NCBI GenBank assembly: GCA_050633105.1
Contig: JBOEFW010000017.1
Span: 62,001-126,000 of the forward strand
From: Aureispira sp050633105
GTDB lineage: Bacteria; Bacteroidota; Bacteroidia; Chitinophagales; Saprospiraceae
Length of the DNA stretch: 64,000 nucleotides
Direction: 5' to 3'
The position numbers and the translations under genes were made by a program. Below the pieces are notes generated by a model. The model saw nothing but the letters and a program-made list of their open reading frames with translations, was not told where the DNA came from and ran no database searches. Positions within the stretch are counted from its first letter, which is position 1. Every line of letters begins with the position of its first letter. Shown here piece by piece: positions 1 through 8,834 of this stretch.

Positions 1-126
1 AAATCCAACATTGAAAATTGTAAAGATTGTGCTTTTAGATTAACCTGTTTTGACTTACGAAAAGTATTCCAAGAAGGGGAGAAATATTATTATAATTCCA
101 CTTGTCAATATGAATTAGATGACTAA
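1..126 (+). CDS. C-terminal end of a SPASM-domain peptide maturase (partial)
   Basis: The first 41 codons of the window are open and end at a TAA five bases before the ABC exporter gene. The peptide holds a cysteine pattern (NCKDCAFRLTCFDLR, then a last Cys near the end) of the kind that closes SPASM domains, which bind auxiliary iron-sulfur clusters in radical-SAM-like peptide maturases. The spacing most resembles the SPASM partner of grasp-with-spasm systems, in which an ATP-grasp enzyme and a SPASM protein mature a small precursor. The position directly before a C39 ABC exporter and HlyD supports a RiPP operon. The rest of the gene, and any precursor, lies outside the window, so the exact subfamily is inference from a short tail. 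Confidence 0.5.
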   Translation, partial: KSNIENCKDCAFRLTCFDLRKVFQEGEKYYYNSTCQYELDD

Positions 127-131
127 CCATT

Positions 132-2342
132 ATGTCTATCAAGTTTCCATTTTATAAGCAATTAGATGCGATGGATTGCGGTCCTACTTGCCTGAAGATG
201 ATCGCTCAATCACATGGCAGATCCTTTCCATTACAATATTTGAGAGAACAATGCTACATCACCCGAGAAGGCGTGTCTATCTTAGGTATTGTACAAGCGG
301 CTGAAAGTATAGGTTATCGTACGATTGCTCTCAAACTAACGTATAAACAAAAAGGAGATGTTCCTGGACTAATGCAGTTGCCTTTACCTTGTATCGCTTA
401 TTGGGAGCAAAGGCATTTTGTGGTCGTCTATAAAATCTCCAAAGACTATGTCTGGATTGCGGACCCAGCAGAAGGAAAACTCAAATTGAAGCGCGCTTTC
501 TTTGAAAAGGGATGGCTTCATGGAGCTACCAAAGGTATTGTACTCGGTTTAGAGACAAGCCCTAGCTTTTATCAAGACGATTCCGTACAAGAAGATCGTT
601 CTAAATGGAGCTATCTATTCAGTTATTTAAGGCCTTACAAACGATTGATTTTCCAATTTGTCCTTGGTATGCTTGCAGGTTTGGTCTTTCAGCTGATTTT
701 TCCTTTTCTTACACAATCTTTGATTGATGTTGGTGTTAATAACCAAAACATAAGTTTTGTCTGGTTGGTATTAATTGCTCAACTTGTCTTATCCATTAGT
801 CAGGTCTTTGTTCGCTTTATTCAATCTTGGATTGCCCTTAATATTGGCCGTCGAGTCAATATTAATTTAGTGGCTGATTTCTTAGCCAAAATGATGCAAT
901 TGCCCTTAGGATTTTTTGATACCAAAAATATAGGCGATTTGTATCAAAGAATCAGTGATAACCATCGCGTAGAATCTTTTTTGACGAATTCTATTCTTAA
1001 TACAATCTTCTCTTTTGTTACGGTTTTGGTGTTTTCAGGCGTTTTATTGGTCTATAGCAAAATCATTTTTCTTGTTTTTTTCTCTTTCTCTATTCTTTAT
1101 TTGTTGTGGGTTTGGGGGTTTCTAAAATGGCGCAAAGAGCTGGATTATATGGCTTTTCAGCAAGCTAGTGAGAACCAGCAAACCCTCTATGAGATTATCA
1201 ATGGTGTACAGGAGATAAAATTGCAAGGGAGCGAATACAAAAGGCGTTGGAAATGGATAGAAATCCAAGCTAAATTATTTGGAGTACAAACAAAGGCCCT
1301 AACCTTAAGACAGTATCAAGAATTTGGAGTCATGCTCTTTTCCAAACTTAAAGACATTATCATTTCCTTCCTTGCCGCCACAGCAGTTATTAATGGTGAA
1401 ATGACCTTGGGAATGATGGTCGCCGTCCAATATATTGTAGGACAGTTAAATGCTCCTTTTCAACAATTCATTAGCTTTATCTATACCGCACAAGATGCTA
1501 AAATTAGTTTAGATAGAATGAATGAAATTACCTCTGAGCCAGACGAAAATGCATCGTCGATCTCTTTAATAAAAGATCTGCCAGAGACCTCTCATCTAAC
1601 CATAGAAAACTTATCTTTCAGTTATACCCCCATCTCTCTTCCAGTTTTAAAGGATATTAACCTCACCATCTTAGAAGGAAAAACAACAGCTATTGTTGGA
1701 GCGAGTGGTAGTGGAAAAACTACTCTTTTGAAGTTACTCCTTGGTTTTTATCCCCTCTCTAAAGGAAATATTCTTGTGGGCAAAATACCTTTAGAATCAA
1801 TTGATAAACGCTACTGGCGAAGTTTGTGTGGAACGGTTATGCAGGATGGGTATATTTTTTCAGATACTATAGCTCAAAACATTGCAGAAAGTGATACTTC
1901 TATTAATTATCAAAAATTGCATCATGCTATTGAAATAGCCAATATTCATGACCTAATAGAAACGCTTCCTCTAGGTTACAATACAGTTATTGGCTCTAAA
2001 GGCAATGGTATTTCGCAAGGACAAAAGCAACGCATTCTTATTGCTAGAGCCGTTTATAAGAACCCTGATATTCTCTTTTTAGATGAAGCAACAAACGCCC
2101 TAGATGCTACGAATGAACGACAAATTGTAGATAATTTAAACGATTTCTTAACTTCAAAAACGGTTATTGTGGTTGCTCATCGCCTTAGCACGGTCATGAA
2201 TGCGGATCAAATTATTGTTTTACATAATGGACAGATTGCGGAACAAGGCACCCATCAAAGTCTCTTAAAACAAAAAGGGAAATATTATAAGCTGGTTCAA
2301 AATCAACTAGATGTTGAACAAGTTGGAAAAAACGAAGAATAA
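132..2342 (+). CDS. C39 peptidase-containing ABC transporter (bacteriocin/RiPP exporter), first copy
   Basis: A 736-residue fused exporter that should cut the leader of a precursor peptide and pump the core across the inner membrane. Residues 1-125 are a C39 peptidase with the expected triad: Cys16 in DCGPTC, His95 in RHFVVV, Asp111 in ADP. A membrane domain of about six helices follows (about 165-450), then the nucleotide-binding domain with Walker A GASGSGKT near 523, Walker B ILFLDEAT and the H-loop VVAHRLS. The signature reads ISQGQ instead of LSGGQ. It begins five bases after the SPASM tail and is followed at once by HlyD, so the three genes form one operon. It is paralogous to the exporter at 50576-52822. 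Confidence 0.93.
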   Translation: MSIKFPFYKQLDAMDCGPTCLKMIAQSHGRSFPLQYLREQCYITREGVSILGIVQAAESIGYRTIALKLTYKQKGDVPGLMQLPLPCIAYWEQRHFVVVYKISKDYVWIADPAEGKLKLKRAFFEKGWLHGATKGIVLGLETSPSFYQDDSVQEDRSKWSYLFSYLRPYKRLIFQFVLGMLAGLVFQLIFPFLTQSLIDVGVNNQNISFVWLVLIAQLVLSISQVFVRFIQSWIALNIGRRVNINLVADFLAKMMQLPLGFFDTKNIGDLYQRISDNHRVESFLTNSILNTIFSFVTVLVFSGVLLVYSKIIFLVFFSFSILYLLWVWGFLKWRKELDYMAFQQASENQQTLYEIINGVQEIKLQGSEYKRRWKWIEIQAKLFGVQTKALTLRQYQEFGVMLFSKLKDIIISFLAATAVINGEMTLGMMVAVQYIVGQLNAPFQQFISFIYTAQDAKISLDRMNEITSEPDENASSISLIKDLPETSHLTIENLSFSYTPISLPVLKDINLTILEGKTTAIVGASGSGKTTLLKLLLGFYPLSKGNILVGKIPLESIDKRYWRSLCGTVMQDGYIFSDTIAQNIAESDTSINYQKLHHAIEIANIHDLIETLPLGYNTVIGSKGNGISQGQKQRILIARAVYKNPDILFLDEATNALDATNERQIVDNLNDFLTSKTVIVVAHRLSTVMNADQIIVLHNGQIAEQGTHQSLLKQKGKYYKLVQNQLDVEQVGKNEE

Positions 2343-2343
2343 T

Positions 2344-3612
2344 ATGCCAGAGCACGAACCAACAACTGAATTTACACTAGTAGAGCAAGCGATGGGGAAC
2401 CCTCCTGGATGGCTCACCTACTGGGGAATTACGGTTATTATTGTCTTTTTAGGCGTTGTATTAGCGATTACTTCTATGATCCAATTTCCTGATACGCTGA
2501 AGGCAGAAGCAATCACCTATATTGATAAACCCCCAATTGAGTTATTTTCTCCAAGAGCTGGAACCGTCCATGCTCTATTGGTTAAAGAGGGAGACACTGT
2601 TCAACCGAATATACCTTTGTTGGTCCTAGAATCCACAGCAGATTGGAAAGTTGTTTTACAATTAGAGCAGGTATTACAACAACAAATGTCTACTAATGAG
2701 GTCCCTTTATCGTCAACAAAATTGGGCGTGCTTAACAACCCTTATCAAGAATTAGTGCTTTTAGAGGCTAGGCTCAAAGATGCTCATCAAAATAACATTA
2801 CGAATAAATTAACAACAGGAATACGCAAAGAGATCGAGCAGAATAAAACCCTAAACGCATCTTTGCGAGAACAAAAGAAGGTTTTCCAAAAGGAAATAAA
2901 CAACCTCTCTATTGATTTAGAACGGGCTAAAAAATTACTTCAAGAAGGTGCGCTTAGTCAACAAGAATTTGAGCAAAAAGAAAATACCTATTTCCAGAGC
3001 AAACGAACCTTGCATCAAATGGAGTCGGCTATCATTTCGAATAATATAAACGTCCAGCAATTAGAACTTCAAATTCCCGTTTCAGAGAAAAAACAACATG
3101 ATTTACTCTTTAACTTAGAGACTGCTTTTCAGCAGAAAAAAGAGCAGCTGCAAACGGCCATTAATCAATGGAAAAAAACATACATATTATCGGCAAAATC
3201 GACTGGGAAAATTGTCTTAAATAATGACCTTCAGGAAGGGGCACAACTACAACCAGAACAAGCTTACAGCACCATTACCCCATTTGTCGAGGATAAAAAG
3301 TCTTATATCAAGGCAAAAATAGAAGCGCTTGGAAGTGGAAAAATCACTGTTGGTCAAAAAGCAATCGTCTATTTTAATAACTATCCTTCTGTGGAGTATG
3401 GAACCCTATCAGCCACCGTTCTTAAAATCGCACCTCTTCCAACAGAAAAGCAATATGAAGTCCTCTTAGAACTCCCAACAGAATGGATTACCAATTATGA
3501 CATTACGATTCCTAAACAGCAAAAAATGGGCGCAACAGTTGCTATACAGACAAAAGAATACACCTTATTAGAACGTATTTTTGCAGGCCTAACAGATGCT
3601 TTAGCCAACTAG
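2344..3612 (+). CDS. HlyD-family periplasmic adaptor of the first peptide exporter
   Basis: Membrane fusion protein that links the ABC exporter to an outer-membrane channel. It has a short cytoplasmic tail, one transmembrane helix (ITVIIVFLGVVLAI region), a lipoyl/beta-barrel half (SPRAGTVHALLVKEGDTV), a long coiled coil in the middle with many Gln/Glu/Lys, and a second lipoyl half. This is the usual order for bacteriocin HlyD proteins. The ATG at 2344, one base after the exporter stop, is preferred. An in-frame ATG at 2311 would add 11 residues and overlap the exporter gene by 32 bases, and cannot be excluded. It ends 21 bases from the convergent HTTM gene, with no obvious hairpin between them. 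Confidence 0.88.
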   Translation: MPEHEPTTEFTLVEQAMGNPPGWLTYWGITVIIVFLGVVLAITSMIQFPDTLKAEAITYIDKPPIELFSPRAGTVHALLVKEGDTVQPNIPLLVLESTADWKVVLQLEQVLQQQMSTNEVPLSSTKLGVLNNPYQELVLLEARLKDAHQNNITNKLTTGIRKEIEQNKTLNASLREQKKVFQKEINNLSIDLERAKKLLQEGALSQQEFEQKENTYFQSKRTLHQMESAIISNNINVQQLELQIPVSEKKQHDLLFNLETAFQQKKEQLQTAINQWKKTYILSAKSTGKIVLNNDLQEGAQLQPEQAYSTITPFVEDKKSYIKAKIEALGSGKITVGQKAIVYFNNYPSVEYGTLSATVLKIAPLPTEKQYEVLLELPTEWITNYDITIPKQQKMGATVAIQTKEYTLLERIFAGLTDALAN

Positions 3613-3633
3613 CTTTTTAGGACAACAACAAAT

Positions 3634-4980
3634 TTATTCTTTTAGTGGTAACACCCATGTTTTTTGTCGCCAGTCTCGTTGTATCGCCGCTAAATTCACA
3701 GTAGGATCAATCAATAGTTGACTTACCCGACCATTGAGCGTTACATAAACTTTCGCGCGTACCTCAGGGCGAGCCTCTAACTGTTCTTGCCCTTGGTAAA
3801 GGGCTGCTAAGTAGTGGGCAAATTGCAAGATATGATCGGGGCGTATAGCCATTCTTTTTTCTTGAAAAGGGGTTAAAAAAGCCAAATTATTCACTTCCCA
3901 AACACGACCACTGGCTGAATCTGTTACTTCAAAAGTAGCAAAGCCTTCTTTCTCGACTAGCATCACCCACCAAGAGAAACGAGCTCCTTCTTCTGTCCAG
4001 CAAGGGTTTCCTGTATACAACACCCAATGTCGCAAAGGCAAGGCTACTTGTATCACAAAGTAGACTATAAAAAGGTACGTCCAACCTCGCCAAGGAACAG
4101 CCAATTGAGGTAGTTTTTCTTTCTCTATAATAACCCCTAAGCGCTTCAGCCAAGCTTGCTGTTGTGCTGGTGCAAAAAACAATACGGTACTTGTTATCAT
4201 CACCCAAGGAAACAACCCAATATTAAACAGCGCCCCTGTCAGACCATGAAAAGCCAAAACACCTATATAAGCAACCCATCGAGTTCGGCGAAAGCTTAAA
4301 CCAAAAACGACCAAAAGATCAAATAAGAACCCCACCCAGCTTGCCAATAAGGCTACCCAGTATTCTTTAAACCAAGCGCCTAAAATCGGAAAATCTTGAC
4401 TTTGCAACAACCAAATCCTCAACGGCATTCCTCTCCACAACCAATCTTCATTGATTTTACCTATTGCTGCAAAAATATAGATTACAGCCACTTGGGCTTG
4501 TAAAACTAGGATATATCCACGAGCAATATGGGGGCTATGTAGGCTTGGCTTTCGCCAAACATCTAAAGAAAAAGCGGCATGAGCAGGAACCATACTAAGC
4601 AAAAAAGCTAGGAGAGAAATGGCGTAATAATGATTGATATAATTACTAGCATCCAAAAAATGGAAATAGCTAAATACTAAAAAAAACGTCCCTATTGCGA
4701 TTCTATAAAATAGTCCTAGGACAATTCCAATTCCAGCCAAGAGCCAAGCACCATATAAGACATACAAACCTGTTTCGCCTACTCTGCCTAGCCATTCTAA
4801 ACCATAATATTTAAAGAAAAACACAGGTTCTAAATAACGGATAGTCCAATCATCTTTCGCTAATGACCAGCCCCAAGCATACAAAACTAAGCTCCCAAAC
4901 AATAGCCGATACACGACTAGAGGTGCTATAGAAACGGGTTGACCAAAATAGGTTGACAAGCGTGTAAAAAGAGTAGACAT
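3634..4980 (-). CDS. HTTM-domain membrane protein
   Basis: Polytopic membrane protein of the HTTM family, related to vitamin K-dependent gamma-carboxylase but generally of unknown function in bacteria. The N-terminal part carries the family's typical opening (PVSIAPLVVYRLLFG, then repeated hydrophobic helices with conserved His and Trp, e.g. FSYFHFLDASNYINHYY), followed by a soluble C-terminal part after about residue 330. I chose the ATG at 4980, giving MSTLFTRLSTYF; an upstream in-frame ATG at 5028 would add 16 residues with no family support. It stands alone, convergent with the HlyD gene. Whether it carboxylates anything is unknown. Confidence 0.8.
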   Translation of the reverse strand: MSTLFTRLSTYFGQPVSIAPLVVYRLLFGSLVLYAWGWSLAKDDWTIRYLEPVFFFKYYGLEWLGRVGETGLYVLYGAWLLAGIGIVLGLFYRIAIGTFFLVFSYFHFLDASNYINHYYAISLLAFLLSMVPAHAAFSLDVWRKPSLHSPHIARGYILVLQAQVAVIYIFAAIGKINEDWLWRGMPLRIWLLQSQDFPILGAWFKEYWVALLASWVGFLFDLLVVFGLSFRRTRWVAYIGVLAFHGLTGALFNIGLFPWVMITSTVLFFAPAQQQAWLKRLGVIIEKEKLPQLAVPWRGWTYLFIVYFVIQVALPLRHWVLYTGNPCWTEEGARFSWWVMLVEKEGFATFEVTDSASGRVWEVNNLAFLTPFQEKRMAIRPDHILQFAHYLAALYQGQEQLEARPEVRAKVYVTLNGRVSQLLIDPTVNLAAIQRDWRQKTWVLPLKE

Positions 4981-5189
4981 AAAAAGGCGTTGCAATGGTA
5001 TTCTAAAAAACAGTTCAATATACAACAAAGCTTAAGGGAGACGCTGATAGTTGAGGGACTATCCCAGTGTCTAATTGTTAAAACATGCAGGATTTGCGAT
5101 CAAAAGAGGGAGAAGTTGACTTATGGGGTATTTCCTCCAAAAAATAATGTTATTTTGAGCGGCTAAACCAATAAGAAAACAACCTTTTG

Positions 5190-5876
5190 ATGAGAAAACT
5201 ATATGGATTGCTCTTAGCAATCATATTGCTGTGTTCCCAAGCACAAGCACAACAACTTCGTGTGCAACAAGACTTTGGTATTTGGATTGGACTACAACTA
5301 AAAAAAGAAGTGCTTAAAGATTTTAGCATAGTATTAGAACAACAAATTCGTACTTGCAATAACTCCACTCAACTAGATGATTATTGGGCAGAATTGGGAC
5401 TAGGTTATGCCATCAGCGACTATTTTCAATTGAAGGGCAACTTTCGCTATATTCATGATGTCAACAAAACCAAAAACACACAAAACAGCCTGCGTTATCA
5501 TGCGGATTTAGAATATCGAACGCCACTGGCTAAACGCTGGAAAATTTATTACCGAGCACGATTTCAACAGAAATTGGTGGATATTTTGGAAATTAGACGT
5601 TGGGATAGAACACCAATAGTAACAACTTCTAGGCATCGCTTGAAGCTGCGTTGGAAATACAATAAGCATCATAAGTTTTATATACAAGGAGAGTTGTTTG
5701 TCCGTTCCAAAGTGTACCAAAAAGCTTATATAGATCAATTAAGGCTTGTTGTTGGAGATAAAATTAAGACTAAAGTTGGAATATTTAATGGTGGTTTGGG
5801 GTATGAGAGAAGTCTACAACTTCAGGAATCTTTTTCTTATTTTTTTGCTAAAATTGTCTATCAAATTAAGTTATGA
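5190..5876 (+). CDS. DUF2490 outer-membrane-like protein
   Basis: Has a signal peptide (RKLYGLLLAIILLCSQAQAQ) and then alternating beta-strand segments rich in Tyr, Arg and Lys, fitting a small outer-membrane beta barrel of the DUF2490 family. Matching features are the opening FGIWIGLQLKKEVLKDFSI and strands such as HADLEYRT, YRARFQQK and LRLKWKYN. The function is unknown. The start is the ATG at 5190; a TTG just before it is less likely. Its TGA overlaps the ATG of the CotH gene by four bases (ATGA), so the two are translationally coupled and probably act together at the cell surface. Confidence 0.75.
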   Translation: MRKLYGLLLAIILLCSQAQAQQLRVQQDFGIWIGLQLKKEVLKDFSIVLEQQIRTCNNSTQLDDYWAELGLGYAISDYFQLKGNFRYIHDVNKTKNTQNSLRYHADLEYRTPLAKRWKIYYRARFQQKLVDILEIRRWDRTPIVTTSRHRLKLRWKYNKHHKFYIQGELFVRSKVYQKAYIDQLRLVVGDKIKTKVGIFNGGLGYERSLQLQESFSYFFAKIVYQIKL

Positions 5877-7354
5877 GGTATTATCAACTAGGGTGCTGGC
5901 TGTTGTTGTTAAGCTGTTGTTTGGTAGGCTGTTATAAGGAAGAAGTTGTTTTTGAGGCAATACCCGATGACAAGTTAGAATTGCCGCTTATCTTGGCCTT
6001 AGACGATCAATTGTGTTTTTTTGATGCGGCGTCTAATAGCTTGCGTTATCCGATTGAAAACGATTCTATCGTGGATTTTCGACCACATGTTCGTTTTCAG
6101 AATTATGCTCAGTTAGCGTTGGACAACAAAACACTAGAAAACAATACGATCAATAGTTTTGGAACGGTAAGAATTGGTGAAACCTATCGTATTATAGTGA
6201 CAATTCAGGGCGTCTCTAAAACCTTGTATTTAAGTTTTACAACCCTCCCTATGATGAGAGTTGTAACGCCCAATGCCATTGTGAATGAGCCCAAATGCCT
6301 AGCGCGATTAACGATTAATTATACCGATCAGAACAAGCCTGTACAAACCTCTTTTATTGGGATAGAAGTGCGGGGGAATATTTCCCAATCTAACCCCAAA
6401 AAATCCTACAGTTTTACCTTTTTGAATAGTCTTAATACCAGAGACAAAGCTGCTAGAGGAGTATTTGATTGGGAAGAAAAAGAAGCTTGGATTTTGGATG
6501 CGGCTTATAGTGATCGATCTCGCCTTCGCAATCGACTCTCGTTTGCGCTTTGGAAGGACATGAATCCGACTCAACATGCTTATATTAGAGGAAACTATGT
6601 GGAGCTTTATCTCAATAATACTTGTTTGGGTTTGTATAGTTTGAATGAGCAATTGAATAGCGAACATTTGAGTTTGACCCACCCTGAAGCAGTCTTGTAC
6701 AAAGCCAAAGAGTGGGGAGGTGCAACGTCTTTTAATTACTTATCGGGAACGCCTCCTTCGCGCAGTTTTTGGGAAGGGTGGGAGCAAAAACATCCTGATC
6801 CTTCAGCTTATATTTATTGGCAACCTCTATACGATCTGCGTTATTGGGCGATTAGGAGTACCAATGATGATTTTATAAGAAAAGCTGCGGATGAAGTTGA
6901 TCTTCCCACCTTGATGGATTATTATATTTTTATTCATCTTATTGGGGCGTCTGATAATTATGGTAAGAACCTTTATTGGATGCAAAAGAGCGCCAATGAC
7001 CCCTTTGTGTTAATTCCTTGGGATATGGATAACAGCTGGGGAAACGGAGGGCTGTCTACGTCCTATCTACCAACTGGTAACAGTATCTACAATCGTTTAT
7101 TGGTCTTGAATCCTGATAATTTTAGAGGACGATTAAAAGCACGTTGGCAGGTGCTTAGAACAACATTAGCTAGCGCGAACGCTATTGATGTTCGATTACA
7201 GCAGGCTTTTCAGGCTTTATCAAGAACTACTGTTCTTCCCATAGAGAATAGCATCTGGGGACAAAATTTGGATTGGGCGAATGAGGAAGTGTATATGAAA
7301 AGCTGGATGCAATATCGGTTAGTATTTTTGGACGATCATTTTAATAACTTGTAA
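5873..7354 (+). CDS. CotH kinase family lipoprotein
   Basis: A 493-residue lipoprotein: signal sequence ending in a lipobox LVGC with Cys20. A beta-rich N-terminal part (about 25-135) precedes a CotH-type domain. Visible CotH features are the EVRGN motif, the KKSYSF stretch, RNRLSFALW, and the late active-site-like block FVLIPWDMDNSWG. Spore-coat CotH homologues are atypical protein kinases; bacterial family members are often secreted and their substrates mostly unknown. Start overlap with the DUF2490 gene indicates an operon. Kinase activity here is an inference from family membership. Confidence 0.85.
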   Translation: MRYYQLGCWLLLLSCCLVGCYKEEVVFEAIPDDKLELPLILALDDQLCFFDAASNSLRYPIENDSIVDFRPHVRFQNYAQLALDNKTLENNTINSFGTVRIGETYRIIVTIQGVSKTLYLSFTTLPMMRVVTPNAIVNEPKCLARLTINYTDQNKPVQTSFIGIEVRGNISQSNPKKSYSFTFLNSLNTRDKAARGVFDWEEKEAWILDAAYSDRSRLRNRLSFALWKDMNPTQHAYIRGNYVELYLNNTCLGLYSLNEQLNSEHLSLTHPEAVLYKAKEWGGATSFNYLSGTPPSRSFWEGWEQKHPDPSAYIYWQPLYDLRYWAIRSTNDDFIRKAADEVDLPTLMDYYIFIHLIGASDNYGKNLYWMQKSANDPFVLIPWDMDNSWGNGGLSTSYLPTGNSIYNRLLVLNPDNFRGRLKARWQVLRTTLASANAIDVRLQQAFQALSRTTVLPIENSIWGQNLDWANEEVYMKSWMQYRLVFLDDHFNNL

Positions 7355-7457
7355 ACAATCAAACCAACGTTCTAGTTACTCGTTTAAAGCAGTTCTGTAG
7401 ATGCCTCCAATCTTTATAGTGTTAAAAAAAGAAGAAGCTTTGTTGGTTAAACAGGCC

Positions 7458-8114
7458 TTAAAAAGAAAAATAATACGCCATAGAAGCATGAATCAAGAGG
7501 TGCAATAACTGTGGCATTCGAACTAAATAGAGTTGTTCAGATATGTTCTGGGGGTGTTTTTTATGGATAAGAAAATACTGTACGAGTAGAAATATCAATA
7601 AAAGAAGGGCAGCTGCCCATGCTAAGAATAAATAACTACTGAAATAGAACTCTTCATAACCAACACTTAGAAGTGTGAAATAGAAAATGGCTAAAACAGG
7701 GCCTAATAAAATTTTGGCAAGGGGTGGAGAACTGTGGAGATCCCCAGAAACAAAATTCCAGGTAAAGAAATAAAGAACCAATAAAAGATGCCCCAAAGAA
7801 GCAAGCCAGGTTATCCAATAAAGGTAAAAACTTACAGGAAGAACGGTACCCAAGAGAACAGCAGTCGCTGCACAAAAAGCAATAGGACGCAGGTTGATTT
7901 TAGGGGGAGTAGTAGGAGCAGGTGTAGTTAATAATTCTATGACTAATAAAGTACTCATTCCTGCAATGGTCGTAGTATAATAATCTAAGTACAAGAAATA
8001 AGGAATGCCTGTAACAATAGGTAAAGCCAACAATTGCAACCAAAATGCTAAAGGCCAATTTGAATAAGAAGGGGCAATGTCTGGAGCATCTAAAGGACGG
8101 TGTTGATTGGGCAT
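7458..8114 (-). CDS. Integral membrane protein, paralogue of the next gene
   Basis: Not recognised as a named family. It starts with a short polar N-terminus (MPNQHRPLDAPD) and then has about six hydrophobic helices ending near the C-terminus (PQLLHLLIHASMAYYFSF). It shares the N-terminal P-x-Q-x-x-P-L-D-A-P block, overall length and a matching C-terminal helix with the protein at 8136-8825, so the two are tandem duplicates. It is the last gene of a minus-strand operon (9401 to 7458) with a 21-base gap to its paralogue. No catalytic motif is visible. Confidence 0.65.
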   Translation of the reverse strand: MPNQHRPLDAPDIAPSYSNWPLAFWLQLLALPIVTGIPYFLYLDYYTTTIAGMSTLLVIELLTTPAPTTPPKINLRPIAFCAATAVLLGTVLPVSFYLYWITWLASLGHLLLVLYFFTWNFVSGDLHSSPPLAKILLGPVLAIFYFTLLSVGYEEFYFSSYLFLAWAAALLLLIFLLVQYFLIHKKHPQNISEQLYLVRMPQLLHLLIHASMAYYFSF

Positions 8115-8135
8115 GGAGATGTCGTTTAAAAGACG

Positions 8136-8825
8136 TTAGAAGAGTATTCCTAAAGGACCATTATGCCAATAAAAAAATCCAAGTACTATAAGGAGGTAGA
8201 ATAATTGCGGAAAACGCAGCCAAGTACTATCGTCTACAAAAACAGCTTGTTGTTCTGGAGCGATCAAACGAGGCGTTAGTAATAAAGCAAAGAATAATAA
8301 CACCACCGCTATACTGGCATACAGATGAATGTTGAGAATGAAAAAAATATTAAGAGCAAAAGAAAGAATAAGCCAATAGAAAAAGAGCAGCGCGGCACCT
8401 AGCGCTAAGCGAAACCAAGGAGGATGGAGTAAACGTGGATCAGGGTTGGGGTGAACAGCCCATAGAAAGTGATAAAGTACCAAGGCACTGAGCAGAACAA
8501 TTTGATAAGGCCTGACAAAGGCAACAAAAGCCTCTAGAAAATACAAACAGACGACTAGAACGGAGGCGATGCCTAATAAAAAACCAGCAAAACGCAAGGG
8601 AGGAAACCAGCCTTTTGGTAGAGGTTTACTGGTCAAAAATTCTAAAATTAACAAAATACCCATACCAAAGAGACCCACAAAAAGTGTATTGCCTAGTTGG
8701 AGAAGATGTCCCATGACAAAAAACGAAATCGTCAGTAATTGAATCAATAAAGACTTAAATAAGTCTTGCTTGGTTGTCGCTTCTATTTCTTCTGGAGCAT
8801 CTAAGGGCGTACTTTGATCAGGCAT
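8136..8825 (-). CDS. Integral membrane protein, paralogue of the previous gene
   Basis: Unrecognised membrane protein of 229 residues with a polar start (MPDQSTPLDAPEE) and about six hydrophobic segments. It ends LRFPQLFYLLIVLGFFYWH, which lines up with VRMPQLLHLLIHASMAYYF in the downstream paralogue. It lies nine bases after the rhodanese-like gene, so both are probably translated from one message. No conserved charged pair or signature inside the membrane segments suggests a transporter class. Confidence 0.65.
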   Translation of the reverse strand: MPDQSTPLDAPEEIEATTKQDLFKSLLIQLLTISFFVMGHLLQLGNTLFVGLFGMGILLILEFLTSKPLPKGWFPPLRFAGFLLGIASVLVVCLYFLEAFVAFVRPYQIVLLSALVLYHFLWAVHPNPDPRLLHPPWFRLALGAALLFFYWLILSFALNIFFILNIHLYASIAVVLLFFALLLTPRLIAPEQQAVFVDDSTWLRFPQLFYLLIVLGFFYWHNGPLGILF

Positions 8826-8834
8826 GAGCGTTGC

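Noticed and set aside
5039..5072. Imperfect inverted repeat between the HTTM and DUF2490 genes
   Set aside because: The stem has a bulge and a mismatch and lies between divergent starts, where a terminator is not expected.
6308..6682. 124-codon minus-strand frame inside the CotH gene
   Set aside because: It is fully covered by a well-supported gene on the other strand and shows no family features.
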